Shown: positions 30,401-38,818 of the stretch, in pieces
How positions within the stretch are numbered: the first letter of the stretch is position 1
How the letters are laid out: every line of letters starts with the position of its first letter
Assembly (NCBI GenBank): GCA_000745135.1
Contig: JQNH01000001.1
Coordinates: 124,001 to 188,000 of the forward strand
Source: Rhizobiales bacterium YIM 77505
GTDB lineage: Bacteria; Pseudomonadota; Alphaproteobacteria; Rhizobiales; Beijerinckiaceae
DNA: 64,000 bases
Direction of reading: 5' to 3'
Position numbers and translations under genes: made by a program
The notes under the pieces: model-generated
The model's database searches: none
What the model saw: only the letters and a program-made list of their open reading frames with translations
What the model was told of the DNA's origin: nothing

Positions 30401-30585
30401 TCGTCTTCGTCCCCGCCTTCTTCGTCCTCATGGACGACCTGTCGCGCCTGTTCACCCGTCTCTTCGGGCGCTTCGTCGGGCCGAGGGACGAGCCTGAGGC
30501 GCAGGATCTCGTCACCCCGGGGGCGCGGCTCGGCAATCAGGTCGTGCCCTATCCCGCGCAGCCGACAAAAATCGCCGCGGAATAG
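27436..30585 (+). CDS. RND-family efflux permease (AcrB/MexB-like)
   Basis: Proton-driven inner-membrane pump of 1,049 residues, normal RND length. The first transmembrane helix (PIPSIVLFLVLLILGVFSFRQ) is followed by a large periplasmic loop, six helices, a second loop and five helices. Helix 4 carries the proton-relay pair in GILVDDAIVEIENI, and the C-terminal half has GIVTKNAILLVDFA. MRLNISAWAIRKP at the N-terminus is typical of the hydrophobic-amphiphilic (HAE) group rather than heavy-metal pumps. With the upstream TetR and adaptor it makes an operon; the drug substrate cannot be read from sequence. Confidence 0.94.
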   Translation: MRLNISAWAIRKPIPSIVLFLVLLILGVFSFRQLPITRFPNIDIPIVTVTVTQAGAAPSELQNQVTKRVEDAVAGVNGVKHIISAISEGLSTTTIEFRLETNSDRAVNDVKDAIAKIRQDLPRTIDEPIIQRVDIAGLPIVTYAASNPAMTPEELSWFVDDVVARQLQSVKGVGGVQRVGGVDREIRVTLKPDRLLALGVTAADVNRQLRATSADLAGGRGELGGQEQSIRTLAGAQTIETLAATNIVLPGGRRVRLDEIATLTDAWAEPRTFARFNGEPVVAFAISRARGASDASVGEAVEQKIKEIAEAHPSMRFDLIDTTVTYTIGNYESAMHTLIEGAALAVLVVFLFLKDWRATLISSIALPLSVLPTFWAMDALGFSLNLVSLLAITLVTGILVDDAIVEIENIVRHIRMGKSPYRAALEAADEIGLAVIAITFTIVAVFAPVSFMGGIAGQYFKQFGITVAAAVLFSLLVARLITPMLAAYFMRDHHYEEVRDGFVMRAYTRLVGWSVRHKYVTFLLGLLFFAGSIASTSLLPSGFLPDADEGRSLFVAELPPGARLEDTMAVTDQMAARLRELPEVRSVFVNGGVQLPGKKEVRLATLTVVYIPKGERELRQKALEARINDMFRDEPDIRFYALNENGLRGLQLIVSGPDEAVVVETAAKLQREMSTLPNLVDVVSTAPLERPEIRIRPKPAVAAELGVSTDVIAETVRVGTIGDIGANLAKFNAGDRQIPIRVQLPESVRGDRRLLEVLKVPAKNGAAVPLSAVADIELGRGPTSIDRYDRSLRVALEADLVGTDALGEVLDQVYALPTAKSLPPGVSIRQTGDAEIMTEVFESFGKAMGAGVMMVLGLLILLFANFLQPFTILLSLPLSIGGAILALVIAHKPISLPVVIGFLMLMGIVTKNAILLVDFAVEEIARGVDRMTAIVDAGRKRARPIVMTTIAMVAGMVPSAMALGAGGEFRAPMAIAVIGGLIVSTMLSLVFVPAFFVLMDDLSRLFTRLFGRFVGPRDEPEAQDLVTPGARLGNQVVPYPAQPTKIAAE

Positions 30586-30652
30586 GGGTGCGGCTTGGCA
30601 GGGCTCTCGTCCGCTTCTACTGAGGGCGGACCTGCCCTTCGCGGAGCCGACC

Positions 30653-31318
30653 ATGAGTCAAGCCAAGGCCGAGGCGTTGGCGCCGATCGTCCACCGCGCC
30701 GCCGTCATCCCCGTCCTCACCATCGAGGATGCCCGTCAGAGCATTCCGCTCGCCCGCACGCTCGTCGATGCCGGGCTGCCCGTCCTCGAGGTCACCTTGC
30801 GGACGCCCGCCGCCCTCGACGCCATCGCGGCGATGGCGAAGGCCGTTCCCGAGGCCGTCATCGGCGCCGGGACCGTCGTCGCCACGAGCCAGATCGCGGA
30901 GGCCATCGAGGCCGGGGCGCGCTTCATCGTCACTCCGGGTACGACGGACAAGCTCGCGCGGGCGCTGGCCGAGGCGCCGGTCCCGGCCCTGCCGGGCTGC
31001 GCCACGGTGTCGGAAGCCATGGCCCTGGCGGATTGTGGCTTCGAGGTCCTCAAGTTCTTTCCGGCGGCCCCCTCCGGCGGCCCCGCCTGGCTGAAAGCGG
31101 TGGCCGGTCCGCTGCCGAACCTGAGATTCTGCCCGACCGGCGGGCTCGATGCCGACAGCGCCTCCGCCTACCTTGCCTTGCCCAACGTCGTGTGCGTGGG
31201 CGGCGCCTGGATGGCGCCGGCCGCCGACATCGGCCGCGGCGCCTTCGACCGGATCGCGGAGCTCGCCCGCCGGGCGGCGCAGCTCCGGGTCGGCGCCGCC
31301 GCCCCGGCGACGGCGTGA
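30653..31318 (+). CDS. eda: KDPG/KHG aldolase (bifunctional 4-hydroxy-2-oxoglutarate/2-dehydro-3-deoxy-phosphogluconate aldolase)
   Basis: Class I aldolase cleaving KDPG to pyruvate and glyceraldehyde 3-phosphate in the Entner-Doudoroff pathway, 221 residues. Key parts are VLEVTLRTPAALDAI with the catalytic glutamate, VIGAGTVVATSQIAEAIEAGA, FIVTPGT and the Schiff-base lysine in FEVLKFFPAAPSGGPAWLKA, then FCPTGGLDADSA. Length is usual. Related enzymes act on other 2-keto-3-deoxy acids, so the exact substrate is not certain; edd and zwf are not in this window. Confidence 0.93.
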   Translation: MSQAKAEALAPIVHRAAVIPVLTIEDARQSIPLARTLVDAGLPVLEVTLRTPAALDAIAAMAKAVPEAVIGAGTVVATSQIAEAIEAGARFIVTPGTTDKLARALAEAPVPALPGCATVSEAMALADCGFEVLKFFPAAPSGGPAWLKAVAGPLPNLRFCPTGGLDADSASAYLALPNVVCVGGAWMAPAADIGRGAFDRIAELARRAAQLRVGAAAPATA

Positions 31319-31382
31319 GCCGTCGAACCAACCGGCGCCGCGCTCGTTGAAGCTTGAGGCAGCGGGCCCGGGAGTGACGGCG

Positions 31383-32252
31383 ATGGTCGATGCGCGGAAA
31401 CTGATGGACCTCTTGGTCGGGGCAAGCAGCAGGCCCGGTCAAGCCGGCGCCGATCTCATGGGCACGCTCGGTCAACTCTTCGGCCAGGCGACGGGCGGGC
31501 TCAAGGACATGGCGCAGGCGGCGAATGAAGCCACCGGCGGCGTCGGCACCAAGGTCGACCAGGCCATGGGGCAGGCGGCCCGGCAGGCGGCGGGCGGGCA
31601 ATCCGGCGCCGAGCTGGCGCAGAAGGCGAAGGAGTTCATGAACCGGCATCCCGGCCTTGCCGAGGCGGCGCTGATGAGCGTGGCCGGGCTGCTCCTCGGC
31701 ACGCGGCGGGGCAGGGGCATCGCCTCGAGTCTGGCCGGGCTCGGCGGCCTTGCCCTCGTCAGCGGGCTCGCCTACCGCGCCTATCAGAATCACCAGGCCG
31801 GCAAGCCGCTGCTCGACGCCGGCGCCGGGGGAGCCGCGGGCGCGGCCGCCCTGCCGCAGCCGACCGCCTTCGATCCGGGAGAGGTCACCGAAGACGATGC
31901 GCTCCTCATGGTCCGCGCCATGGTCGCCGCCGCGACCGCCGACGGACACATGGACGAGACGGAACGCAATCGGATCGTGAGCGGGCTCGCTCAGGCGGGG
32001 ATCGACGAGGAGACGACCCGCTGGCTCGAGCGGGAGCTCGCCGACCCGGCCACGGTCGAGGAGATCGCCGACCGGGTGAACTCGCCGGAGAAGGCGGCGC
32101 AGATCTATGCCGCCGCCCGCGTCGCGATCGAGCCCGACACCCTGCAGGAGCGGGAATTCCTGCGCCAGCTCGCCCAGTCCCTTGACCTCGACCCGAAGCT
32201 GCGCGCCCATATCGACGAGGCGGCGAGCGCCGCCAAGGTGACGGGCCCGTAG
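31383..32252 (+). CDS. DUF533 / TerB-like domain protein
   Basis: The 289 residues begin MVDARKLMDLLVGASS. A Gly/Ala/Gln-rich stretch (about 20-75) is followed by a hydrophobic segment (ALMSVAGLLLGTRRGRGIASSLAGLGGLALVSGLAYRAY, about 95-135), probably membrane-associated. A C-terminal TerB-like helical domain (about 165-285) has ALLMVRAMVAAATADGHMDETERNRI and DLDPKLRAHI. This matches the DUF533 (YebE) family, whose role is unknown; the acidic DGHMDETE stretch is the metal-binding-like site of TerB folds. It follows eda by 64 bp and may share its transcript. Confidence 0.85.
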   Translation: MVDARKLMDLLVGASSRPGQAGADLMGTLGQLFGQATGGLKDMAQAANEATGGVGTKVDQAMGQAARQAAGGQSGAELAQKAKEFMNRHPGLAEAALMSVAGLLLGTRRGRGIASSLAGLGGLALVSGLAYRAYQNHQAGKPLLDAGAGGAAGAAALPQPTAFDPGEVTEDDALLMVRAMVAAATADGHMDETERNRIVSGLAQAGIDEETTRWLERELADPATVEEIADRVNSPEKAAQIYAAARVAIEPDTLQEREFLRQLAQSLDLDPKLRAHIDEAASAAKVTGP

Positions 32253-32339
32253 CACGTCCGGGGCAGGCGACGCGTGGGGCTCCCCCGGGCCGCCGCGCGA
32301 GCCGTGGGCCGGGATTTTGGACCCAGGAAGACGCCCGTC

Positions 32340-32403
32340 GTCCTGTCATCCGGATAGCGGCGTCGTGGCCGTTTCCGGTTGCCCATGGGCCGTTTCCGGA
32401 TGA
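32340..32403. repeat. inverted and direct repeats between convergent genes
   Basis: TCATCCGGA (32346-32354) pairs with TCCGGATGA at 32395-32403, and GGCCGTTTCCGG occurs twice (32367-32378 and 32388-32399). The gap separates two converging genes, so the structure may help end transcription from either side, but there is no U tract. Confidence 0.45.
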
Positions 32404-32420
32404 CCGCCGGCCGGCTGCGT

Positions 32421-33602
32421 TCAAGCCGCGCGCCGCTTCGTCAGGAACTCCCTCATCCGGTCGAGCGCGCGCCGGATGTTCTCGGTGGAATTGGCGTAGG
32501 AAAGGCGCAGATAGCCTTCGCCGTAGACGCCGAAATCGGGGCCGCCGATGGTGGCGACCCCCGCCTCCTCAAGGAGGGCCGCGGCCAGCGCCTTGGCCTT
32601 CCAGCCGGTGCCGACGATGTTGGGAAAGGCATAGAAGGCCCCCTTCGGCGTGATGCAGGAGATGCCGGGAAGGGCGTTGAGCCCTTCGACCACCACCTTC
32701 CGCCGCCGGTCGAACTCGGCCACCATCTGGGCCACGCAGTCCTGCGGCCCTTCGAGGGCGGCAATCCCCGCCCATTGCGTCGCCGCGTTCACGCAGGAAT
32801 AGCTGTTGACGGCGAGCTTGCGCGCGGCGTCGTAGAGGGGCTTCGGCCACACCGACCAGCCGAGCCGCCACCCGGTCATGGCGTAAGTCTTTGAGGCGCC
32901 GTCAAGAAAAACGAGCCGGTCGCGGATCTCGGGGTATTGCAGCAGCGAGACATGGGTCTCGCCGTCATAGGTCATGGTCCCGTAGATCTCGTCCGAGAGG
33001 ACGGCGACCTCCGGATGCCGGGCAAGGCCCGCCACCAGGCGGTCGATCTCGGCCTTCGGCGTCACCCCGCCGGTCGGGTTCGCCGGCGAATTGAGGATGA
33101 GGAGCCGCGTCCTCGGCGTGATGAGCGAGAGCGTCTCCTCGGCCGAGAAGGCGAAGCCGTTGGCCTCCCGGATCGGCACCGGGACCGGCGTCGCGCCGGT
33201 GAACTCGATCATCGAGCGGTAGATGGGGAAGCCCGGGTCCGGATAGAGGATCTCGATCCCCGGCTCGCCGAACATCAGGATGGCCATGAACATGGTGACC
33301 TTGCCGCCAGGCACGATCATCACGCTCTCAGGCGAGACTTCGACCTGAAAACGGCGATGAAGGTCGGCGGCGACCGCCTCGCGCAAGGGAAGGATGCCCG
33401 TCGCCGGCGTGTAGCCGTGATGCCCGTCCTTCAGCGCCTTGACCGCCGCCTCGACGATGTGCGGCGGCGTCGGGAAGTCCGGCTGCCCAATGCCGAGATT
33501 GACGATGTCGCGGCCCTGAGCCGAAAGCTCGGTGGCGCGGGCAAGCACGGCGAAGGCATTTTCCTCCCCGATGCGGGAGAAGGCGGGGACCAGGTGCGGC
33601 AT
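32421..33602 (-). CDS. class I/II pyridoxal-phosphate aminotransferase
   Basis: Cytoplasmic PLP aminotransferase of 393 residues from ATG 33602. It begins MPHLVPAFSRIGEENAFAVLARATELS, then IVNLGIGQPDFPTPPHIVEAA, the fold-type I family pattern. The PLP lysine is K238 in DGASKTYAMTGWRLG, with LNSPANPTGG and the C-terminal LRLSYANSTENI arginine region. An in-frame ATG at 33635 would add 11 residues. It resembles aspartate/aromatic aminotransferases of subgroup I-gamma; the substrate cannot be fixed. It faces eda-DUF533 and is divergent from the next gene. Confidence 0.9.
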   Translation of the reverse strand: MPHLVPAFSRIGEENAFAVLARATELSAQGRDIVNLGIGQPDFPTPPHIVEAAVKALKDGHHGYTPATGILPLREAVAADLHRRFQVEVSPESVMIVPGGKVTMFMAILMFGEPGIEILYPDPGFPIYRSMIEFTGATPVPVPIREANGFAFSAEETLSLITPRTRLLILNSPANPTGGVTPKAEIDRLVAGLARHPEVAVLSDEIYGTMTYDGETHVSLLQYPEIRDRLVFLDGASKTYAMTGWRLGWSVWPKPLYDAARKLAVNSYSCVNAATQWAGIAALEGPQDCVAQMVAEFDRRRKVVVEGLNALPGISCITPKGAFYAFPNIVGTGWKAKALAAALLEEAGVATIGGPDFGVYGEGYLRLSYANSTENIRRALDRMREFLTKRRAA

Positions 33603-33832
33603 AGGGCTCTCGTCGGATGTCGGCTCGGCCGGCATTCATGCCGGACGGCCGGGAGGCAAGTCAAACCTGCGGCGCCTCCAAGGGCGAGGTGCGGTTCATC
33701 GTCTGGCAAGCATGTTCCGTAATTTCGGTGATGGAACGAACGGTTGAGCCTGTGCGCCCCATCACCTCGCAAGAACTGGCCTCTATGGTCCCCTGTACGC
33801 GAAACCCGTGTCCGGAAGACGAGGAGTTGGAC

Positions 33833-34132
33833 ATGGTCCAGGCCCGTTTCGATGTGGAGGCCTTGCGGCGGGAAGCGGAAGCAGCCTCCGCCCACGGCCC
33901 CGGCTCTCCCCACACCCGGATCGAAGCGCTTGCCTATGCGATCGGCCAGAAGGCCCCGGCGGTTCTGGCCGAAGCAAGCGAGATCCTCGGGCTCATCGCT
34001 CTGGCGCGCGCCTCGGGCCCGAGCCGGGACGACATCATGGAGGTGATCGAAGAGGTGGGCGGGGACGAGATCAGCGGCTCCACCGCCTCACGCATCGCCG
34101 AGGCCATCTTGAGGCTGTGCCGCGTCCGTTGA
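33833..34132 (+). CDS. hypothetical protein, about 99 residues
   Basis: Starting at ATG 33833, which has GAGGAG seven bases upstream, the product is helical, with Ala/Glu-rich stretches (VEALRREAEAASA, APAVLAEASEILGLIALARASG) and an acidic MEVIEEVGGDE. There is no signal peptide. I do not recognise a family. The frame is open upstream, and an ATG at 33731 would add 34 residues without a good ribosome-binding site. A short stem (GCCCGC/GCGGGC, 34150-34164) lies just after the stop. Confidence 0.5.
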   Translation: MVQARFDVEALRREAEAASAHGPGSPHTRIEALAYAIGQKAPAVLAEASEILGLIALARASGPSRDDIMEVIEEVGGDEISGSTASRIAEAILRLCRVR

Positions 34133-34269
34133 GCGAACAGCAGAGCCATGCCCGCCATGCGGGCCCCGAGCGCGGACATCGTGGTTGATTTCTCCCCGCG
34201 CTCCGGTCCACATTCCGCCTCCTGTATGGTAGCGCGGCGCTGTGACAAGCCGCCGCCTGGGAGGTTTGA

Positions 34270-36075
34270 ATGGCCGAGACGCGCCGGCGCGTGAAGCCTG
34301 AGCAGCTCCGCTCGAAGCTGTGGTTCGACAATCCGGACAACCCGGGCATGACCGCGCTCTACCTGGAGCGGTACCTGAACTTCGGGCTCACCTCCGCCGA
34401 GCTGCGCTCCGGCAAGCCGATCATCGGCATCGCCCAGACCGGCTCCGACCTCTCGCCCTGCAACCGCCACCATCTCGAACTCGCCAAGCGCGTGCGCGAG
34501 GGCATCGTGGCGGCGGGCGGCGTTGCCTTCGAGTTCCCGACCCATCCGATCCAGGAGACCGGCAAGCGCCCGACCGCCTGCCTCGACCGCAACCTCTCCT
34601 ATCTTTCCCTCGTCGAGACGCTCTACGGCTATTTCCTCGACGGCGTCGTGCTCTTGACCGGCTGCGACAAGACCATGCCGGCATGCCTCATGGCGGCGGC
34701 GACGGTGAACATCCCCGCGATCTCCCTGAATGTCGGCCCGATGCTCAACGGCTGGCATCAGGGCGAGCGCACCGGCTCCGGCACCATCGTCTGGAAGGCG
34801 CGCGAGCAGCACGCGGCAGGCGAGATCGACTACGACCAGTTCATGGAGATCGTGGCCTCCTCCGCGCCCTCGCCCGGCCACTGCAACACCATGGGCACGG
34901 CCTCGACCATGAACGCCCTGGCCGAAGCGCTCGGCATGTCGCTGCCGGGCTCGGCGGCAATTCCCGCACCCTATCGCGAGCGCGGCCAGATGGCCTACGA
35001 GACCGGCCGCCGCATCGTCGAGATGGTGTGGGAGGACCTGAAACCCTCCGACATCATGACCCGCCAGGCCTTCGAGAACGTCATCGTGGCGAACTCCGCC
35101 ATCGGCGGCTCGACCAACGCGCCGATCCACATCAACGCCATCGCCAAGCATGTGGGCGTGGAACTCACCTGCGACGATTGGGAGCGGATCGGCTTCGACA
35201 TTCCGCTCCTCGTCAACATGCAGCCGGCGGGCGAGTATCTCGGCGAAGAGTACCATCGCGCCGGCGGCCTGCCCGCCGTCATGGCCGAGCTCATCAAAGC
35301 CGGCAAGATCCATGAGAACTGCATCACGGCCAACGGGAAGACCGTCGGCGAGAACTACCGCGGCAAGTTCACCTGGGACCGGGAGGTCATCAAGCCCTAC
35401 GAGGCGCCGCTCCGGGAGAAGGCAGGCTTCCTCAACCTGAAAGGCACGCTCTTCGACTCGGCCATCATGAAGACGAGCGTGATCAGCCCGGAGTTCCAGG
35501 AGCGCTACCTCTCGAACCCCAAGGACCCCAACGCCTTCGAGGGCCGGGTCGTCGTCTTCGACGGGCCGGAGGACTATCACCGGCGCATTGACGATCCGTC
35601 CCTCGAGATCGACGAGCACACGATCCTGATCATGCGCGGGGCGGGGCCGATCGGCTATCCGGGCGCGGCGGAGGTGGTGAACATGCATCCGCCCGGTGCT
35701 CTCATCAAACGGGGCGTGCATTCGCTGCCCTGTATCGGGGATGGGCGCCAGTCGGGCACCTCCGGCTCGCCCTCGATCCTCAACGCCTCGCCCGAGGCTG
35801 CCGCTGGCGGCGGCCTCGCACTCCTTCAGACCGGTGACCGCATCCGCATCGACCTCAACAAGCGCACCGCCGACATCCTCCTGCCCCCCGAGGAGCTGGA
35901 GCGCCGCCGCAAGGACCTCGAGGCGCGCGGCGGCTACGCGTACCCGGCGAGCCAGACCCCCTGGCAAGAGATCCAGCGCTCCATGGTCGACCAGCTCTCG
36001 GAGGGCATGGTGCTGAAACCGGCCGTCAAGTACCAGAAGATCGCCCAGACCTCCGTGCCACGGGACAATCACTGA
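34270..36075 (+). CDS. IlvD/Edd-family dehydratase, sugar-acid dehydratase-like
   Basis: Fe-S dehydratase of 601 residues that removes water from a 2,3-dihydroxy acid to give a 2-keto-3-deoxy acid. The cluster cysteines are visible: C64 in [11 protein letters not shown]132 in GCDKTMPAC and C205 in GHCNTMG. The C-terminal half has [17 protein letters not shown] and [22 protein letters not shown]. Length and the [11 protein letters not shown] start fit the pentonate/hexonate (arabinonate, xylonate) dehydratases better than valine-pathway IlvD or Edd, by recollection of the families. It is 25 bp ahead of an ABC importer on the same strand, which suggests one operon. Confidence 0.85.
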   Translation: MAETRRRVKPEQLRSKLWFDNPDNPGMTALYLERYLNFGLTSAELRSGKPIIGIAQTGSDLSPCNRHHLELAKRVREGIVAAGGVAFEFPTHPIQETGKRPTACLDRNLSYLSLVETLYGYFLDGVVLLTGCDKTMPACLMAAATVNIPAISLNVGPMLNGWHQGERTGSGTIVWKAREQHAAGEIDYDQFMEIVASSAPSPGHCNTMGTASTMNALAEALGMSLPGSAAIPAPYRERGQMAYETGRRIVEMVWEDLKPSDIMTRQAFENVIVANSAIGGSTNAPIHINAIAKHVGVELTCDDWERIGFDIPLLVNMQPAGEYLGEEYHRAGGLPAVMAELIKAGKIHENCITANGKTVGENYRGKFTWDREVIKPYEAPLREKAGFLNLKGTLFDSAIMKTSVISPEFQERYLSNPKDPNAFEGRVVVFDGPEDYHRRIDDPSLEIDEHTILIMRGAGPIGYPGAAEVVNMHPPGALIKRGVHSLPCIGDGRQSGTSGSPSILNASPEAAAGGGLALLQTGDRIRIDLNKRTADILLPPEELERRRKDLEARGGYAYPASQTPWQEIQRSMVDQLSEGMVLKPAVKYQKIAQTSVPRDNH

Positions 36076-36100
36076 CCACCTGCATCACCGGAGCGTCCCC

Positions 36101-36880
36101 GTGCGCGCGCTCAGCCTCATCTTCGGAGCGGCCTCCTTCGCGGCGCCGCTCCTTGGCCTTCTCGTGCTCTGGGTCGTTGTTGTCCACGCTTTCGACGTCA
36201 ATCCACGCGTCTTCCCCGGGCCGGGGGCGGTGGGGCACGCGGCCCTCGAAAGCCTGCGCGACGGCACGCTTGCGGCGCATGTGGGCGCGAGCCTCGCCCG
36301 CGTGGCGCTGGGCACCGCGCTCGCCGTCCTCGTCGCCGTGCCGCTTGGCGTCGCCATGGGGGTGAGCCAGGCGGTGTCCGACTTCCTGACGCCGCTCTTC
36401 CGCTTCTTCTCGGTGCTCGCCGGCATCGCCTGGATCCCGATCGCGACGCTCTGGTTCGGCTATGGCTTTGGCGCCATCGTCTTCGTCATCTTCAACGCCG
36501 TCTTCTTCATCGTCGCCTACAACACGCTGCTCGGCGTCTCGACCATTCCCAAGTCGCTGCGCCACGCCGCCGCCTCGCTCGGCGCCGGACGCTGGGCCAC
36601 CTTGACCGAGGTTCTCCTTCCCGGCGCGCTGCCGAACATCGTGACGGGCATCCGCACCGGCCTCGGCTTCGCCTGGCGCGGGCTCATCGCGGCGGAGATG
36701 ATCGCCACCAATGTCGGCCTCGGCTACATGCTGTTCGTCGCCCGCGACTTCTACCGCACCGAGGTGATCGTCTTCGGGATGATCGTCATCGGGCTCCTGT
36801 GGCTTCTCATCGACCGGCTCTTCCTCGCGCCCCTGGAGCGGGCGACGATCGAGCGCTGGGGTCTGGTGCGCGCCGCATGA
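36101..36880 (+). CDS. ABC transporter permease (TauC/SsuC type), first
   Basis: Inner-membrane permease of 259 residues, apparently starting at GTG 36101. About six transmembrane helices, with the EAA loop SLRHAAASLGAGRWATLTEVLLPGALPNIVTG that contacts the ATPase. The family is that of nitrate/sulfonate/taurine/pyrimidine-precursor importers (BPD_transp_1). Its stop overlaps the start of the next permease in ATGA. Having two distinct permeases suggests a heterodimeric channel. Confidence 0.9.
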   Translation: MRALSLIFGAASFAAPLLGLLVLWVVVVHAFDVNPRVFPGPGAVGHAALESLRDGTLAAHVGASLARVALGTALAVLVAVPLGVAMGVSQAVSDFLTPLFRFFSVLAGIAWIPIATLWFGYGFGAIVFVIFNAVFFIVAYNTLLGVSTIPKSLRHAAASLGAGRWATLTEVLLPGALPNIVTGIRTGLGFAWRGLIAAEMIATNVGLGYMLFVARDFYRTEVIVFGMIVIGLLWLLIDRLFLAPLERATIERWGLVRAA

Positions 36881-37728
36881 GGGAAGCCGCTGACATCGCG
36901 TCTCCGCCCGCGGCGTCGGCTGCAAGCCCGCTCCTCGCCGCCTGGAGCTGGTATGTGCGCCTGACCGCCCGCTGGCCGGCCGTCCGCTCCCTCGTACCCT
37001 TCGTGCCGGTGGTGGCGCTGTGGTGGATCGTGGCCGAGGCGGGCGTCTTCCCGCGCGCCTTCTTTCCGAGCCCCCCGGACGTGTCCCGCACCTTCGTCTC
37101 GCTGATCGAGAAGGGAATCCTGCCCGAATACCTGGAAGACAGCGTGGTGCGGCTCCTCGTCGGCACCGCTGCCGGGATGGCCATCGGCATTCCCCTGGGC
37201 CTCCTCGTCGGCTTGAGCTCGCGCGCCTACAAGGCCTTGTGGCCGATTGTCCTGTTCTTCCAGGCGATCGGCGACATTGCCTGGCTGCCGATCCTCCTCA
37301 TCTGGTTCGGCTTCGGCCTGACAACCATGACCTTCGTCATCGTCTACACGGTCATGTTCCCGGTCATCTTCAACACGGTGCTCGGCGTCCGTTCGGTGCC
37401 GACCGACCTTCGCCGTGCCGCCTTGAGCCTCGGGGCCGGGCGCTTCGCGCTCCTGACCGAGGTGATGTTGCCAGGAGCGCTGCCGAACATCATGACCGGG
37501 CTCCGCAACGGTCTAGGTTACGGCTGGCGCGCCTTGATCGCCGCGGAGATGATCGTCGGCACCAGCGGCATCGGCTTTCTCATGTTCGACGCCCGCCGCG
37601 CCGGCTCGGTGGTCGAGATCGTGCTCGGCATGATCGTGCTCGGCATCCTCTGGTACATCGTCGACAGCTGGATCCTGGCGCCCATCGAGCGGGCCACTGG
37701 GCAGCGCTGGGGCCTGACCACGCGATGA
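36877..37728 (+). CDS. ABC transporter permease (TauC/SsuC type), second
   Basis: The 283-residue partner permease starts at ATG 36877 within the ATGA overlap with the previous gene. A longer cytoplasmic N-terminus (MREAADIASPPAASAAS) precedes about six transmembrane helices. The EAA loop reads DLRRAALSLGAGRFALLTEVMLPGALPNIMTG, closely parallel to the first permease, so the pair probably arose by duplication. It overlaps the ATPase gene by four bases (ATGA). Confidence 0.9.
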   Translation: MREAADIASPPAASAASPLLAAWSWYVRLTARWPAVRSLVPFVPVVALWWIVAEAGVFPRAFFPSPPDVSRTFVSLIEKGILPEYLEDSVVRLLVGTAAGMAIGIPLGLLVGLSSRAYKALWPIVLFFQAIGDIAWLPILLIWFGFGLTTMTFVIVYTVMFPVIFNTVLGVRSVPTDLRRAALSLGAGRFALLTEVMLPGALPNIMTGLRNGLGYGWRALIAAEMIVGTSGIGFLMFDARRAGSVVEIVLGMIVLGILWYIVDSWILAPIERATGQRWGLTTR

Positions 37729-38483
37729 AGAGCCTCGCCATCCGCAACCTGTCGAAGACCTATTTCGACGCCTATGCGGCGGCCCATGTGACCGCCGTGC
37801 GGGACGTCTCCCTCGAGGTGAAGGAAGGCGAGTTCGTCGCCATCGTCGGGCCGTCGGGCTGCGGCAAGACGACGATCCTCAACATGATCGCCGGCTTCAT
37901 CCCGCCCTCGGCCGGCGAGATCCTGGTCGACGGACGCGCCGTGAAGGGACCTGGGCCGGACCGGGGCGTGGTGTTCCAGTCGCACGCCCTCTTTCCCTGG
38001 AAGACGGTGCTGGAGAACGTCGCCTTCGGCCCCAAGATGCGGGGCCTGCCGCGGCCCGAACGGGAAGCGATCGCCCGCGAATACATCGCGCTCGCTGGCC
38101 TTTCGCATGCGGCCGACCGCTACCCGAACGAGCTCTCAGGCGGCATGCAGCAGCGGGTCGGCGTCGCCCGCGCGCTCGCCAACCATCCCGACGTGCTCCT
38201 CATGGACGAGCCCTTCGCCAGCGTCGACGCGCAAACGCGCATGACTTTGCAGGAGGAGTTGACGCGCATCTGGCAGGAGCGGCGCCCCACCATCCTCTTC
38301 ATCACCCATGACGTGGGCGAGGCGGTGTTCCTGGCCGACCGCGTAGTCGTGCTCTCCAAGGGCCGCGTCCTCAAGGAGATCGACATCGACCTGCCACGGC
38401 CCCGCCGATGGGATGCGCTGATCGAGGATGACCGCTTCAAGACCCTGTCCGGCCAGGTCCTGCAGCTGGTGCGCTCGGCATGA
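37725..38483 (+). CDS. ABC transporter ATP-binding protein (TauB/SsuB type)
   Basis: Cytoplasmic ATPase of the importer, 252 residues from ATG 37725. Walker A is VGPSGCGKTT, the Q-loop VVFQSHALFPWKTV, the signature LSGGMQQRVGVARAL, Walker B VLLMDEPFASVD and the switch histidine ILFITHDVGEAV. This pattern is that of the nitrate/sulfonate/taurine group. It overlaps both neighbours by four bases (ATGA), indicating tight translational coupling. Confidence 0.93.
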   Translation: MKSLAIRNLSKTYFDAYAAAHVTAVRDVSLEVKEGEFVAIVGPSGCGKTTILNMIAGFIPPSAGEILVDGRAVKGPGPDRGVVFQSHALFPWKTVLENVAFGPKMRGLPRPEREAIAREYIALAGLSHAADRYPNELSGGMQQRVGVARALANHPDVLLMDEPFASVDAQTRMTLQEELTRIWQERRPTILFITHDVGEAVFLADRVVVLSKGRVLKEIDIDLPRPRRWDALIEDDRFKTLSGQVLQLVRSA

Positions 38484-38812
38484 AGGCGCTCGGCGCCGCG
38501 CTGCGTTCGCCCAGGGGCCGCATCATCGCCGCCCTCATCCTCGCCTACGCCGCCTGGCAGGTGTGGCTGACCCTTCAAGCGCCAGGCAAGATCGCGCCGG
38601 GCTTCCCGCCCGACCGCGAGCGCGTCAACATCCTTGTGACCCTGCCATTCCCCCCGGAGCGCTTTCACGTCCTCGTCTTCCAACGCTATGGTAGGGTATC
38701 GGGAACCGACGGGAATACTGTCGAGGTCCGGGGCGTGAACCGCGCGCAGCTGCGCGCGGTCGCCAGACATTACTGGGTCAAGCGGGTCGAACCGCTGCCG
38801 ATGGGAGGATGA
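38480..38812 (+). CDS. small membrane-anchored protein in the importer operon, unknown function
   Basis: The 110 residues start at ATG 38480 in an ATGA overlap with the ATPase gene, and the binding-protein gene follows six bases after the stop. One N-terminal transmembrane helix (IIAALILAYAAWQVWLTL, about 15-33) precedes a soluble part of about 75 residues. That part has VNILVTLPFPPERFHVLVFQRYGRVSG, which is beta-rich, and a basic VRGVNRAQLRAVARHYWVKRV. I do not recognise a family, and the standard SsuABC/TauABC sets have no such subunit. Its placement argues for a role in the transporter. Confidence 0.75.
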   Translation: MKALGAALRSPRGRIIAALILAYAAWQVWLTLQAPGKIAPGFPPDRERVNILVTLPFPPERFHVLVFQRYGRVSGTDGNTVEVRGVNRAQLRAVARHYWVKRVEPLPMGG

Positions 38813-38818
38813 ATCGCA

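Noticed and set aside
28003-30654. An 883-codon open frame antisense to the RND pump
   Set aside because: The plus-strand frame is a full RND permease; the antisense translation is low-complexity Asp/His/Arg-rich.
34150-34164. GCCCGC/GCGGGC hairpin after the hypothetical gene at 33833
   Set aside because: The loop is three bases and no T tract follows, so a terminator call is not supported.
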